A DNA stretch of 64,000 nt from Lucifuga dentata (lineage: Eukaryota; Chordata; Actinopteri; Ophidiiformes; Bythitidae): contig VXCM01001004.1 in NCBI GenBank assembly GCA_014773175.1, forward strand, positions 1 through 64,000. Direction: 5' to 3'. Of the stretch, positions 48,387 to 61,787 are shown one piece after another (position 1 is the stretch's first letter; every line of letters begins with the position of its first letter). Made by a program: the position numbers and the translations under genes. The notes under the pieces were generated by a model that saw only the letters and a list, made by a program, of their open reading frames with translations, ran no database searches and was not told the DNA's origin.

Positions 48387-51166
48387 TCAAATTGTTAAGA
48401 TGATATTGTAATTTGTAATGAAAAATCTTGTATTAAATTCAAAAATAATGCAAAATAGAAGCATTTTCACAGTCTCAGACTTTTGGTGTATACATATATA
48501 TATATATTATATAATGGATTAAGTACTTAATCTACAGTACAGCCAACATATCCACAATTGATGCTGAATTTAGTTTAAAAAAATCTAAGTAACAATGTGA
48601 CACAAAATCATGGTCAAAGTATTCAAACAGTAAAGGCTATAAAAATGACATATTTCTGAAAATAGTGTTAAATCAAACATTCAGGTATAGTGGCACCATG
48701 TATGAATGGTTAAAGTTTATGCAACTGTAAGTTACTAAATAGACTAAAGCAATGTCTAAATTAACTAATGGAACTGGAAATAATACTTAATACAGTAGGT
48801 GTGCTATATAAAGGATACAGATTTTCATAATGATGAAGTGTTCACAGCCTGAGATATTGTGGGATGTTTGGGAAAGTACACTCTTAAGATTAATGCACAG
48901 TTAAAATGGAAGATTTGTTAGTTTACTATACAACACGCTGTATGATGTAAGATTATTTAATTGTCTAGCAAGTGTATTGATTACAGTGATTTTTTTTTCA
49001 GCGCTGTAATGCTATTAGCATTCAGCTAAGCCATCAGACTGTCTGAGAACTACTTACCTCAAACATTATCATGTTGAGCGCTATTACACTGAAACCGTAA
49101 TATGATAGACACACGCTGAAAGAGCATCCATCCTGCTACTCTTTCCCTAAGTGCTTTGCTCTATTAGACAGTGTCAGACATATACAAAAAAAAAAAAAAA
49201 AAANAAAAAAAAAAAAAAAAAAGTGCAAGTGCTTCAAGAACTGACAGATAACAGCATTACACGCATAGGATAAACACGCACAAATATACACATGCATATA
49301 AAAAATGTAAGTTTAAGCACAGATGCATGGATAAAAATGTACCATACATGCACACATGTGCTACATTTACAGTATAGTACATTTAAATAAGAGAAAAGTA
49401 AAATATAAACCAGATCAATGAACATGCATTTGCAAACTACATAAATGTGCTCAAGAAAGTGCAATGCCACCAACTCTTACTGAGCAAATCTTGATGAGTT
49501 ATAAAAAATTTTGTGCCTTACAATACTATACTTTAGCCAAGGCAAGTGTGCCATATCTGAATCCCCACTGACTTCCAGCACGTATGTGAAAACTTACCTA
49601 GCTATGATGATTAGCAACCCAACGAGTGATGATGCACCTCACACGTCATCTTAAGCCTCATTTATACTTCACATTAACTAACGCAAATTTGTGCGTTCGT
49701 TTAGTGTGTCATGAACAGAATTGGGTACATCTTGCACCCGTAGCTAACGCTGATCTGGAGGGTTAACACTCTATCCGCCAGGCAGCGATGTGAGGCACTG
49801 TGACTTGATTTACAGAACACAATTTAGCAACCAGGGAGGTTTGCAGCAACGAACAAACACAAAGAGCACTAACCAAATTATCTTCTTGGAAGTTTATATT
49901 GGTGGCTTGGTGTCTCATGTAATTTTAGAGCCACCTCCGCCATAATAGTGGAAAAAAAAAAAAAAACCTCAGCTGCAGCTCCACTTCTTTAGATGTCAAA
50001 CAAGTGGGGATAATTCCTGACATGGTCAGTTAGCTTCTCCTAAAACCTTGCAGCCATTTCTCTGTTTGTCATTGGTTATCTGTGCACAGGTAATAATACT
50101 GCACACTATCGGGATTTACATTGTTTATTAACATTGTTTATTTGCCTGTGGCGCTCACGTCACGACAAACACTCACAACACTGACCCTGTGGTTTCTGTA
50201 GACTGCAGCGTCTGTAACGTTGTGTTAATTCTGGATGACACACACAGATGACACTTCAAAGCTAAAAATGTGTGGCAGCCATTTTATGTGCGCTAAGCAT
50301 AGTTAACGTGAAGTACTGTATAATTGAGGCTTATAAAGTGTCAACAAATTGCAGCTTTCCCACATGCATATGCAAAAAACAAACAAACAAAACATGCTGA
50401 GCAAACTCAGTCCGTAAAAAGAGGATTTACTGAGTTCATCAACATAAAACAATTGTTGTTAGCTTCAGTCACACCAGTAAGTCCCTCAACAAAAAGTGTT
50501 CAGCTAGCACGGCCCAGTCTCACACAGCCTGAAAATGGGTCACGCATTATGTGCATCAACATTAACATGCAGAACATTAACTCGGAACATTACAATATAT
50601 TAGATTTGAAAGGTACAATAGGGCTGATCATCTACTTAGAAAATTACAAAGAATTGCTTCATACTTTCAGTGCAGCACAGGGACAATCATGTTGAAAACG
50701 AAAATAAAAAAGGAATGCTAGACATTCTAGCATGAACGACTGAAGAAGATACAGGTAGGAGTAAAAACGATTCCTTTTTGAAAGAGCATGCAATATGGGA
50801 ATATTACTCCTTTCTTTTCTGTTTTTGGCTACAACTTTGTAGCAGCAGACCTGAGCTGCAGAATTTTCTGGTTCTTGAAGAAACATTATCAAGAATCATA
50901 ATATATTGAATCGCGTTGTGAGGTCAGAGACGTACACCAATAGATATAACACTAGAAAATTACTTATGTTACCTACAAATTACCTATGTTACCTGGAGCT
51001 GGTAGAACGGATGCTGTGTCTTGCTCAAGGGCACTTCAGCAGTCAGATTATAGCTGCCATATCTTTTCAATCTGGGTGCCTTCTGTAATAGACAGCCAAT
51101 ACATACTCACTGTGCCACCCTGCTACTTTTGACCCCTAAAGCTGTAGTTTCACATCTACAAACAAA

Positions 51167-51204
<38 letters not shown>

Positions 51205-51390
51205 AGATGTGTCAAGCAGTTGCATTTATCTTCTTGTTTGTGATTTTTATGCTGACTTTGTTTTCTGGTTTGCTAGCACGGCTATAAGGCAGCAGGTGCC
51301 AAGATGTTCAGCCTGGTGCCAAATCTATTTGTGGTCACCTTGTCCTGTCCTGACCTACACTCACACCTCTTCTAAGGGTGGTGGCTCTGT

Positions 51391-51415
51391 GTGTGTTTGT
51401 GTGTGTGTGTGTGTN

Positions 51416-51477
<62 letters not shown>
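51391..51477. repeat. Long (GT)n microsatellite with an N
   Basis: About 40 GT units including an N at 51415 (an assembly join inside the tract, so the length is unreliable). Confidence 0.95.
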
Positions 51478-51478
<1 letters not shown>

Positions 51479-51706
51479 CAGGGTAGTGTGTCATTGTCAC
51501 AATCCAGGATTCTATTTTTTCCAGTCTCAGCTCCCAAAGGTATAGTGTCCCCCATTCGCACAGAAGCACCCACCTTCCTACACTACGACACACACACACG
51601 CACACACTCACAGTTCTCTTTCTTAGATGTTAAGTCATTAGAATTCAGATCATGTACTTTGGGGTCATGACTTTTTGCTGTGTACATGGCCCAGAGCTGA
51701 AAAGGT

Positions 51707-51768
<62 letters not shown>
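51707..51768. repeat. Compound (TC)n(AC)n microsatellite
   Basis: About 21 TC units followed directly by about 10 AC units. The same composite form occurs at 39868-39935 and 52265-52303. Confidence 0.95.
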
Positions 51769-51771
<3 letters not shown>

Positions 51772-51887
51772 TCTCCTGAAAGGTCTTTGAATTCTGGTCT
51801 TTATGCTTCCAGCATCAGACCCAGAGGAAAGAAACATGGACCACAATTTTGTCTTCATGTCTCACCCCTTCAACCACAGAAAAAAAT

Positions 51888-51919
51888 CTTTTTCTTTCTT
51901 TCTTTCTTTCTTTCTTTCT
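51888..51919. repeat. (TTTC)n microsatellite
   Basis: Seven or eight units of TTTC. Confidence 0.93.
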
Positions 51920-52264
51920 TGACATCATTACTTACACGTGCAAAGGAGTAATTTTGTCTACCATACTAATACTAATAGTGGTTTTGAAGAAAAAAATATC
52001 AAAAAATAGGGACATTTTTCCTTCTAAAGTCTTCTGCCAAATTAATCCTGAGAATAGAGGTGAATTTGTCCTTTAATGCTTTCACCTCTATTACAAAGTG
52101 CTTGTTCAAGCTACAAAATCTTTGGGAGAATATAAAGGAACCATTTGTCTCCGGTGAAGCTCAAATAAATTTGTCTTAATTTTTCCTTTGTAAAGCAATA
52201 AACCAATGACAAACCTCTCCTCGCTCCAGGCTCCTCCCCCAACAACTGATAGAGATGTCTGTCN

Positions 52265-52306
<42 letters not shown>

Positions 52307-53002
52307 TCCCTTTAATCCCTCAATCTCCATCGCCTTCTGTCTTCGGCGTGAACGTGAACAGACTCCGAAACTTGTTTTCCCCTCACTTGTTTGTATTTCT
52401 GTAAGCCCCAAATCTCTCTTGTTGCTTGCTTCTCTCCCTTCTTCTCTCTCACCTCCTCGAGCTGACATACTCTGTCTTCATCCTTTTCGTCACCCTCAGT
52501 TCTCTCATCCTTCCTCCTCCTCGTTCCCCTTCCCCCTCTCTCCCTGTATCTCACTCTGTCCTACTTTCCACAGCCTGCGTTATGAATTATGTGCAACTAG
52601 CTTGCCTCATGAAAGAATCATCTTGGTCGATGAATAATAGATGTTGAGGAGAATAGAAGTGTAGGTTACAAACTATGTTTACCCTCACTGCCTCTTCTAC
52701 TGCTTCATTAATTTCCACATAGTTAAATGACTGACTGACTGATTTTATCAAGTACATATGAGTTAAAAAGTCATCCCCAGTTGTCCCAAATTATGGAAAT
52801 AAGAGAATTAAACTAGGGCACAAAGTGTTTTCTTTCACTGTCTCATCTTTCATCTGTCTAATCTACTCCTTTATTAATTTTATCATACAAATCAATGCAG
52901 GTTTAATTTACTGGCTGATTAAAACAGCCATTCAGCCATTCATACCTCAGCTTATGCATGTAAACTTCCTGGTTTTAATAACCCTCTGGAGTGTATTGTC
53001 CA

Positions 53003-53252
53003 TCCTCTATACTCACTTTCTTGTCAGGTTTGTGGGGGGAGGCTGGAGTCTCCCAGCACTGAACAAGAAGCAGGGTACATCCTGAACACCTACAGGCACT
53101 TTTGAGTTTCCACTTCACTTAACCTGCATGTCTTTACACAGACCAGAGCACCCAGAGAAAACCCAGACAAACACAACATGAACCTTCCACACAAAAAGCT
53201 CCAGTCAGATTTGAACCCCAGACCTTTTTGCTGTGAGGCGACAGAGCGAACA
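53003..53252 (-). mobile_element. Degraded copy of the tRNA-headed SINE
   Basis: Aligns along its length with 31798-32164: ggggggaggctggag, gcagggtacatcctga, aacctgcatgtcttt, agatttgaaccccagacctt (B-box side) and tgctgtgaggcgacag in the same order. It is much more diverged, with several deletions. The A-box side is broken and the (ATGG)n tail is lost. Confidence 0.75.
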
Positions 53253-53573
53253 AGCAACCTGTAAGTTTCACATTGCATTGAATTTGCCTTGCATTTGTCA
53301 ACTTAAAGCTAAGCTGTAATAAAATGTGACAAATGTTGGCTTGTGTAAATCTTGACATTTCTGTCAAGCCTGCCAAAAAAGTAAAAAACTGAAAAAAATC
53401 TGGATGTAAATGACAAAAGATAAAAATATATACTATCCTATAAAAAATTCTTCTTCACTTGATTGTCATGTAATCTATTTATGAATGAGTGCTTGACACT
53501 CTGTTAAGTCTTGATTGGCATTAAAGATTTATTTTTATGCCGATGTCATAATGTCAATCTACTGCTCATGTTG

Positions 53574-53669
53574 CTCCAGTAGTATGTTTAAGAAAATGTT
53601 GGCAGTAACTTGCATCTAGGTTGTATTTATTGTGCTTAAACATGCAAAAATCACCAGTATTACCCTTTA
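53574..53669. mobile_element. MITE family A, terminal fragment
   Basis: atgttggcagtaacttgcat then cttaaacatgcaaaaatcac and cagtattacccttta match the end of the other family A copies. The other end was not found. Confidence 0.55.
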
Positions 53670-55079
53670 AAACTCACTATCTGTGACTACGTAGATGATT
53701 ATATGACTATATGAAAGGTCACATTGTCATCCGACTGTAAGGCTCTCCGAATAAAAAAGACTATTACTGCCATATGTTCATTAGCTTTAATATAATTGGG
53801 CTGAGGTTTGATTTGAGGCCGATTTAACATAAGTCAATTTCGATGTTTATATAGCCCACAATGTAATCATAGTACGTCTATTTCCCCCTTCATTAAATTC
53901 AAATACCTGCTGTACATATAAAAAGGTTGGTAATTAGTTTGAACGATTACACAGAAGTGTGTTTTCTTGGTTTCTATCAATAATTGCTGCCAAGGCCAAC
54001 AATTACTCTCTGTTATTATAATCAAACATGATTAGCCATACTTCCATATACCTACAGAGCAGCATTTCCTGTTTAAACTTTGTAAAACAAAATAATTTGT
54101 ATGCAAAACCTATACTCATGTCTCTGTAATTTCTGATGCCATCACAGCAGCCCTCAAGGAAATTTACTGCGTGAAAGGGCTTTAAGTATGTAATTTTCTT
54201 CCATAATTTGATGCATTTCTTTACGGTGTTGAGGTGAGACTTAACTGATTACTGATGCTTTAAAAATATGAATGCTGATATAAAAATACACAAAATGCAA
54301 TTTTATTGGCTAATGAACAATAGCGGAAAAGTAGGACATGGGGGTGTTTGGTAAGAAAATGGTAAAGGGATTTTTCATATCATGGAACCTTTATAAACTA
54401 GAAGAAAAGTGAGATGGTGGTAACTGAAAAAGTCGGTATACAATGTATTTGTCCTCCCCAATTTCTCTTTAAATAATACAGTGTCAGAGCAGGTACATGC
54501 ATCAGTGCTGCTTTAGAAGTAGGTGAATCAGTGTGCTCACTGAAGAAGAAGTGGCTATATGTGTGTGTACTCTGTATTATACCTCTGAAGAAACCTGGAA
54601 TATATGGTATAGTTTGTATGTCTCATAATTTTATTAGCAAAAACATACATTTACATGCATGCTATCATCTGAGTTTTGTCTGTACTCTGAGGAAAAAATG
54701 TGGGGTGGAATTAATGGGAATTTATCTATCCCTGAATATACATGGGAGGAAGTACACTAGGTGAGGGAATTCATGCACAGAATGATTATGCTGATTACAA
54801 TCAGATGAAGCCTGTGGAATTTTGGGTAAATCAATTTACAATCACATAATTTAGGTCAGTTCCTCACAGTTCCTATGTTAAAGCCAATTTTAATCTGATT
54901 ATGGTGTTTATATGACATTTTCATTGCCTTAATCAGATTGAAATTGAAGTTTTATAGTCTATATAAACATACTGATTTTCTCTGCCCTAAAATATTCTGA
55001 GTTGTCAGATATGTTAATGAACTGTCTCCCTGCAGGCCAAATACACAGACTAATCAATATTAACAGGTAATAAAAAGCT

Positions 55080-55188
55080 GCCTGCAATATTAGGTATAGA
55101 TGGATGTAATATTAGGTATAGATGGATGTAAATAAACACAGAATGTATGAAGGACCATGGATGAATGGATGGATGGATGGATAGATAG

Positions 55189-55225
<37 letters not shown>

Positions 55226-55500
55226 TTTTATTAATCCCAATGGGAAATTGCAGTGTTACCGCAGCCAAGTCACTTCAGTTACAAAAAACAACGAACAAAC
55301 AAGGACGTTCAACATGGGTAAAATAAAGAACTAAGAAAAACTCAGTAGTAATAATAAATACAAAATAATAAGCAAAATTTTTTTAGAAACTTCGGCAGGA
55401 TGTGATATCTGGTGTGTAAATCAGACATTTACAACACCTCAGTGGTTCGTAATGGGACAGGAAAGAGATAGTAATAGGTATCCTCCATATAATTATCAGT
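55080..55500. repeat. Interspersed repeat with (GGAT)n(AG)n end
   Basis: A 25-bp duplication (taatattaggtatagatgga, at 55086 and 55110) is followed by (GGAT)n, (AG)n (55190-55221), then tacttttattaatcccaatg and ggaaattgcagtgttac. The last motif is a widespread fish repeat sequence (LINE-derived by recall). Family not certain. Confidence 0.55.
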
Positions 55501-56220
55501 TTCCAGTCAAAAAGCTGCAGTTTATGTGATTTTATGACACTTTACTACACCTCTTCGGATGCATCACTGTCATACCTATTATCAAAGTACATACTGATTG
55601 CCCCATTGGGTATCATTGCAATTATTATACAATATATTTTCCTTCTTTTTCTATATACAGGATGCAGTATCATGCATTTGTCATAAGTATGTGTTCAACA
55701 TCCCTCCTGAACAACGGTTTTTCCATCCCTTCATGCTTCAAACGGGACTAGGCAGTCATCGGAAGAATGTTTTAATGATGATGTCTGTATCCGGAGTGTG
55801 TGTACACTCTGAGACTGGCTGGCAAGCAAGCAGGGAGGAAAGGAGCCAGGAGTGGAGAGAGTTGTGTGGTAATTATAGATCAAGAGGATGGTAATTCTAC
55901 TGAGTCTCCATCCCTATAGGGTAGAGGGAGGGAGAGAGGGAGGTGAGAGAGAAAGAGAGAGAGGCTGGAGAGAGGGGGAAGATTCAGGGAGAGACGAAAA
56001 GGAAGAGAGAGAAGAGTGACTGAGGGAGAGAAACCTAAAGTGAGGAGAATCAGAGAACCAGGAGGAGTCATTGACGAAAAGGGGATAAGAGAGGGCAAGA
56101 AAGACAGGAAGAGGCAGAGGAAAAAGAGGTAGTGAGTGAAACATACAGAGATTGGAACAAAAATTATACGTCATTTTGTGACATAATCTAAATGTTTCTC
56201 ACTTTCATCCATAAAATAAC

Positions 56221-56360
56221 TACAATAGAATAGAATAGAACTTTACTGTCCACCATAGATGGAAATTTGTCTTTGGCATACCATTAAGAATCAGAACAAG
56301 CACACTTCATGCATAAATAAAATCCATATGACAAGAGAAAAAAAAAAAAAAAATTACAAG
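56221..56360. repeat. Fish interspersed repeat fragment
   Basis: (GAATA)n-like start, then gaactttactgtccaccata and gatggaaatttgtctttggc, ending near a poly-A run (56338-56353). It resembles a common fish SINE/LINE-tail repeat by recall. Confidence 0.5.
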
Positions 56361-56477
56361 TGCCAGACAATGGAGCAAGTATAAGTTGTCAATTTGCAGA
56401 GTTAAGGATATTTATGGCAGTTGTAATGAAGTTAAATATGTTTTAATGATGATGTCTGTATGAAGTCCTCTGATTCA

Positions 56478-56510
56478 ATTACAAATGCAATTAGTAATTG
56501 CATTTGTAAT
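56478..56510. repeat. Perfect 15-bp inverted repeat (hairpin)
   Basis: attacaaatgcaatt, three bases (agt), then aattgcatttgtaat. A third partial arm (ggcatttgta) follows. Confidence 0.9.
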
Positions 56511-56820
56511 GGCATTTGTACACAAGCCAGGAGAGCAGCATTAAGTTTAGAGAGCAGCATTCAGATTATCTGGTTATCAGTCCCACAATTTTCCAGATTT
56601 TGAGCAACAGGACTTGCTGTTATTGGCTGTTTGACAGACTTGGCTTGGCATCCTACCCAAAGGAATTTCTGCAACATTTAATTTATCAGTAAATACATTA
56701 TTCGGGTGAGTGTACAAGAGTGTACACAAGAGAGAAAATGAGAGAACTAAAATGATGGAGGAATATAAGAAAGAGAGAATAGGTGAAAAATAGAGATGAT
56801 CAATAGTGAGTAAGAATGAG

Positions 56821-56821
<1 letters not shown>

Positions 56822-56868
<47 letters not shown>
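56822..56868. repeat. (AG)n microsatellite
   Basis: About 23 AG units. Confidence 0.95.
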
Positions 56869-56869
<1 letters not shown>

Positions 56870-57279
56870 AGGAAAAGATTGAGATAAGACTGCCTGCTGT
56901 CTTCTAGCTGATATATCTCCATTTTGGCTCTGCTACCTGGATTCTGTAAAGTATTTTTAGTTGGATTCAGGAGGATACAAGAAGCCAAACAGCCTGCATC
57001 CACACTTAAAATCTCTGCCACCTCACTGATGTTTGCCCCCTCAAGCATCGAGAAAGCTTGAAGTCCTACTCCTACATTGAAAAAGCTTGAAGTCCTCTCC
57101 AAGCTTGACAGAAGCCACATGGCCACACAGCCACCTGGAGCTGTATTTAGGTCCCGGCCTGACACACTAGCTCCAATTGCAGCCCAATCTTCAGTGATCT
57201 GGGTCTCTGGAGGTTGCTGGGGCCAGTGTTTCAAGCCATCACAAACTCTTGGTGCTGAGTGTTCTCAGGGGAGATCATG

Positions 57280-57540
57280 ACTCTGGTGATCTGGATTTGG
57301 TGCATGGAACTTCACAAATTAAACCACTAGACTGTTTATTACTGTNACTCTGGTGATCTGGATTTGGTGCATGGAACTTCACAAATTAAACCACTAGACT
57401 GTTTATTACTGTAACTGCTTGTTTATTTGTTATTGTTTGTTTGTCCTAGTCTGTTTTGTCATGAGGTATTTAGCTCTCTTTGGTGCTTCACAAATTAAAA
57501 TAACTAGACTGTTTATTACTGTCACTACTTGTTTATGTGT
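57280..57540. repeat. Local repeat: assembly duplication plus a diverged tandem copy
   Basis: 57280-57345 equals 57347-57412 exactly, with N 57346 between. In addition, cttcacaaattaaac..actagactgtttattactgt at about 57369 recurs, diverged, at about 57486, spaced roughly 115 bases and including the following gtttgtttgtc..gtctgt. So there is a real older tandem duplication as well as the join artefact. Confidence 0.8.
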
Positions 57541-57737
57541 TTTGTTTGTTTGTCTTGGTCTGTATTGTTGTTCAGGTGTTTAGCCATCCTTGAAAGAAAT
57601 TGTTTATTAGTTTTAAATAAAATGTGATAGGTTAGTCAAGGAGTCAAGGGGGGCCGGTGAGGGTCACACACACTCACACACACTCATTTATGCACTATAC
57701 ATTATCTATCTGATGCAAGATTAAACTGCATATATAT

Positions 57738-57765
57738 ATACACATACACACACATACACACACAC

Positions 57766-57796
<31 letters not shown>

Positions 57797-57797
57797 A
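57738..57797. repeat. (CA)n microsatellite
   Basis: CA-rich with a few interruptions; ends 18 bases before N 57815. Confidence 0.93.
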
Positions 57798-60700
57798 AAC
57801 GGTTTAGGCCAATCNAAAAAAAAGTCCTACTCTTCTTCAAACTGAATATCGCACCTTTTTTCTTATGTGAATATCCGATCTGCCTTTAACCTCCCCTCAC
57901 CCCTCCCCCCCAAACAAAGCATCCTGAAATATGTAGCATTCTTTCATTCTTCAGATGTTCGACAATTTACTTTGCTTAAAATGTTTTTTATAGCCTAAGA
58001 CAAATTTTCCTGAAGGAACAATAAAGTATCTTATCTGAAGAACTACGATTGTCCAAAATTGTTGGTTTTATTATATAATATCTACTATTTAGTAAGATCA
58101 CCATTTGTATAACTAGTTTCAATGGAAAAGTTTACGATTGACTTCTTAGTATAGAATTCAATCAAACACATATTCAGCTGCTGATTTCCTTCACTTCCTC
58201 CACCTCCTAACTTCTCCCACTGGTCAGAGAATCAACTTTAATCCAATGGCTTCATTAACTGATAAAGAAATCCCTTAATGAACACCCCTGTCCGTTCTCA
58301 GAGAGTTGACAAAGAAAGAGAGGATACAAAGAAAAAGTACAAGAGGAAGAGGATGGTTAGAGAGGGTGAGAGAAAAGAGAAAAGAAGAGAGCAGCTGGAC
58401 AGCAAAAGAAAGAACAGGTGGAGGTGAGAGTGAGATTAGGAGCCTGAGAACAAAGAGAACAAGATCAACACCAGTCTTCTTAGTATAGAACTGTAATATT
58501 ATCAGAAGACAAAAGAAAAAAATATTGTGGCAGACATATCACATTCTGCACAGCAAAATGCTGGAAAAACAGGAAAGGAAATTTAAAAAATTTACAGCTA
58601 ATCACTTACTGCACAGTTTGGCTCGCTTCTGACAGTACAAGTTAAAAAAAATGTCTGTTTATTAGAAATACATGTACTTTAGAAATTTAAAGCACTACTT
58701 TAAACATTTATACTCATACTGTCTATTTCAGGTGACTATTTTGTTTTGTTTTATTTTTTTGATTAAACCCGTAGTGACAACAACTAACAGGGATAAGACA
58801 CAAAAAGAAAAGGACTAAAAGAGTCAAATGTTCATATTCTGAGGCTGAGAGTGCCTGAGAGTCTGGCGGCTGATGATAGCAGCTCTGTTTCTTTTTTCTT
58901 TCTTCTGTTGATCTCTACCCACCTTGTACACCTTGTGCTTTTTGTAAGAGTGGTCAAAAAACCAACTTTGTGTAGTTTTGCAGGCTTAAAGTCTATGAGA
59001 ATACCTTTAAAAAAGTAGTAGTAAGATGGAGAAGGTAAAGAAAAGCACAATGTACAAATGTAGTTGAAGTCATTCCTTGACCACTATATAAACTTGTGAT
59101 ATTAGGTGAGGAACATAAATTGACTGGTGAATTGAGAGCTTTGCCTTGAAGCTTAGATCTGTCTTCACTAGAACTGTCCAACACAATGCCTGCTTTTTGG
59201 CGAAGGCTGAATCAGTCCACCTGCTCATTTCATGCTTCATCTTCACCTCTCACCTTGTGCTTTGCTACATGGGAATATATAAATTTGGAGATCACATTGT
59301 TTCACATTGGGGATCATGGTGGACCTGCAGGCTTATGTGTGAATACATTGCATACATATAGTACAGGTAAGAATAGGAGTGTTACCTCTACATTTGGAAA
59401 CAGGTCATTTTATGGGTACTGAAGAGCAAAACATTCTGCTCCCTCTGTGATTTACATGAAATTGAAAATGAAATTAATTTTGCTCTTTATTGTCCTATGT
59501 ATCATGTCCCAAGAACTAGCTATTCAATAATAAGAACAATGAGGGATGTAATTATTTTTTGATGGATGACTATAATATTCTAAAAAGTATGTATAAAACG
59601 ATTTTTTTTCTTTTGCCCATTATTTGGAGAAAACATGCACTATATCCATGAAGATATTATCTTATGTGATGGCAATAACTTTGTTTAGAGAAATGGAAAT
59701 GAAATTAAATGAAATATTATGTTTATTGTGTCTTGTAACCCCAAATGGGGTGGGCAACTTAGGTAAAGACACATAAATAAAGATTCATTCATTCATTTAT
59801 ACATGATTTTACAGGGAACATAAAATGCATAAATACATAAGTTATGTATAGGAAGACAGAGCTAAACTATCATGAGCTATCACAAATGGCAAAAGTAGCA
59901 GGAATAAATGGTGTTACTATTTTCTTAACTCTATATATTGTCAACAAAAGCATATTAAGATATAGGAATGAATTTATCCTTCAAAAGTAATAAGCACATT
60001 TAGCTCAGCTCCTCTGGAATAATGTGAACCTGATCATGAATATCTGAGAAACACCTATGAGCGGGCTACAGCAATAGCCTGCCATCACTAAGATATTGTC
60101 ATTTTGGTGTAAGGACGCTGATGTGGAGAATTGTTTTGAGCTTGTTCACAGAGTCACCATGGGTCAAACATCAATGCTCTTTGCAGCTCTGAGGATGATT
60201 GAAACAACTTCTCTGTTTGACACAGCTGCACCTTTCAAGACAATCCTTTGCTTCCCTGTGACAAGCGACAGATAACTAAAGACACACAGCCTGCCTTACA
60301 CAGGTAGAACGAAGCATTCATGGTGGGTGATGAAGTATTTTCCTTTCTCTCTCTCTCTGTCTCCCCCCCTTTAGTTCTGGACTAAGCCTGACATACATTT
60401 TGGAAAGCGTCCCTCATATCTGAGCATCCAGCACATAAAGACTTTGAGCGTGAAGCCACGCTTGATGTCCCCACAGCCAGACCATGAAATACCCCAATAG
60501 CCTGGATCAAAAATGATAACACACTCATTAATATAAATCCAATTCTCTTATTGCTGGTAGTAATTAGCAAAGTTTGACAGAACTGTTACAGGGCACAGAG
60601 CTCAAACTTGGATAATGCAAAGCACAAATCATTTTGCACACAGTATGAATATATAACTGTTTTTATAACTCTTTAATGTTAAAAAAAAAAAGGTTCATAT

Positions 60701-61069
60701 AAAGTAGGTTTGTTAGGATCAAACCAAACCTAAGTGTGTCTCTCACACACAAACCTAAGTGTGGTGTGGCTAAGTTGTGCCACACCACAAGCGATGGTGT
60801 GGCAGCCATTATTTTCAAACCTTAGTTAGTCAATGTAAAATCTGTGTGTGAGTATGTGTGTGTATGCCTTCTCGGTCTCTCTGACCCTCTTCTGTGCTGA
60901 GACATCCACTTAAAGCCTCTCAGCCAGAAGAACCTTCACACTAAGTTTGTTTCTCTCACTTGATGCACCAACAAACAACTCTGCTGCACCAACAGTTACC
61001 ACGCTATCCCAACATACACATATTCTCATGAGAGAACCACTCTATTCCTGCTTTCCCTCTAACTCTCGC

Positions 61070-61200
61070 CCTTTCACTTGCTCTCTCTCTCTCTCTCTCT
61101 CTGACATTGTCTTCTCTCGCTCCATCTCCTCCTCNCCTTTCACTTGCTCTCTCTCTCTCTCTCTCTCTGACATTGTCTTCTCTCGCTCCATCTCCTCCTC
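61070..61200. repeat. Exact 65-bp duplication around an N
   Basis: 61070-61134 equals 61136-61200, with N 61135 between, including a (TC)n. Followed by a (TCC)n tract (61195-61215). Confidence 0.9.
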
Positions 61201-61787
61201 CTCCTCCTCCTCCTCATACCTCTTTGTTTTCTCTGCTGGGGGGCACAGGAGTGATGGAAAGATCTTGAAAGATCAGGCCAGGATATAAAAGGACAAACAC
61301 CATTCATTAAATAAACATACTCAACAGTTAAATAAGACCTGGCTGTGATGAAAGCAGAGGGGTGAGCTTGATTTCCTGGGTGACATAGCCACTGGCCTGA
61401 GGTAACTCCCATGGTCGCCATGTTTGCGTGCAAACTTCCACTTAGAGCTGCTGTTCAGAGCAGTGTAAACTGAACAGGCTGAGGCCGGCCTTTGTATGTG
61501 TGTTAATGTGTGTTTGCATGTGCAATTAAGTGCGTGAGTTTGCATGTGTGTATATCCCGGAGCTCATATTTTATTGACGTGTACTCCTTAGAGGACAGCT
61601 AAAGCTGGCACTGTGTGTGCCTTCAGAGGCTGTGTGTTTTGGCTGAAGGGAACTGTAGCAATCACACACAGATAAAAACATCACAATACAGCGAACACGG
61701 ATAGCTCAACACAGGAAATGAGGGGAGGCAGAGGACTGGGAGAGAAACAGGCAAGGCAACACACACACACACACATACACACAATTA

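Larger units (their letters stand above)
47409..48488 (+). mobile_element. Second Tc1-like relic, carrying a nested Helitron-like pair
   Basis: The left end after TA (47407-47408) is cagtgggatccaaaagtc. The right end on the other strand after TA (48490-48489) is caccaaaagtctgagac, an imperfect inverted repeat. Inside, plus-strand codons from 47519 give WDNLGHQVFHKLVESMPARD, the C-terminal part of Tc1-type transposases. After the nested insertion the sequence resumes at 48236 and reaches GGHTKY-stop, the usual end of these proteins (seen around the ggggggcataccaaatacta motif). Most of the transposase is deleted. The element's right part is artificially doubled by an exact 67-bp duplication around N 48319. 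Confidence 0.8.

Noticed and set aside
56800..57234. 144-residue minus-strand frame
   Set aside because: The C-terminal third is SLSL from an (AG)n tract. The rest (DWAAIGASVSGRDLNTAPGG region) matches nothing I know and has no convincing splice context. Could be a diverged repeat.
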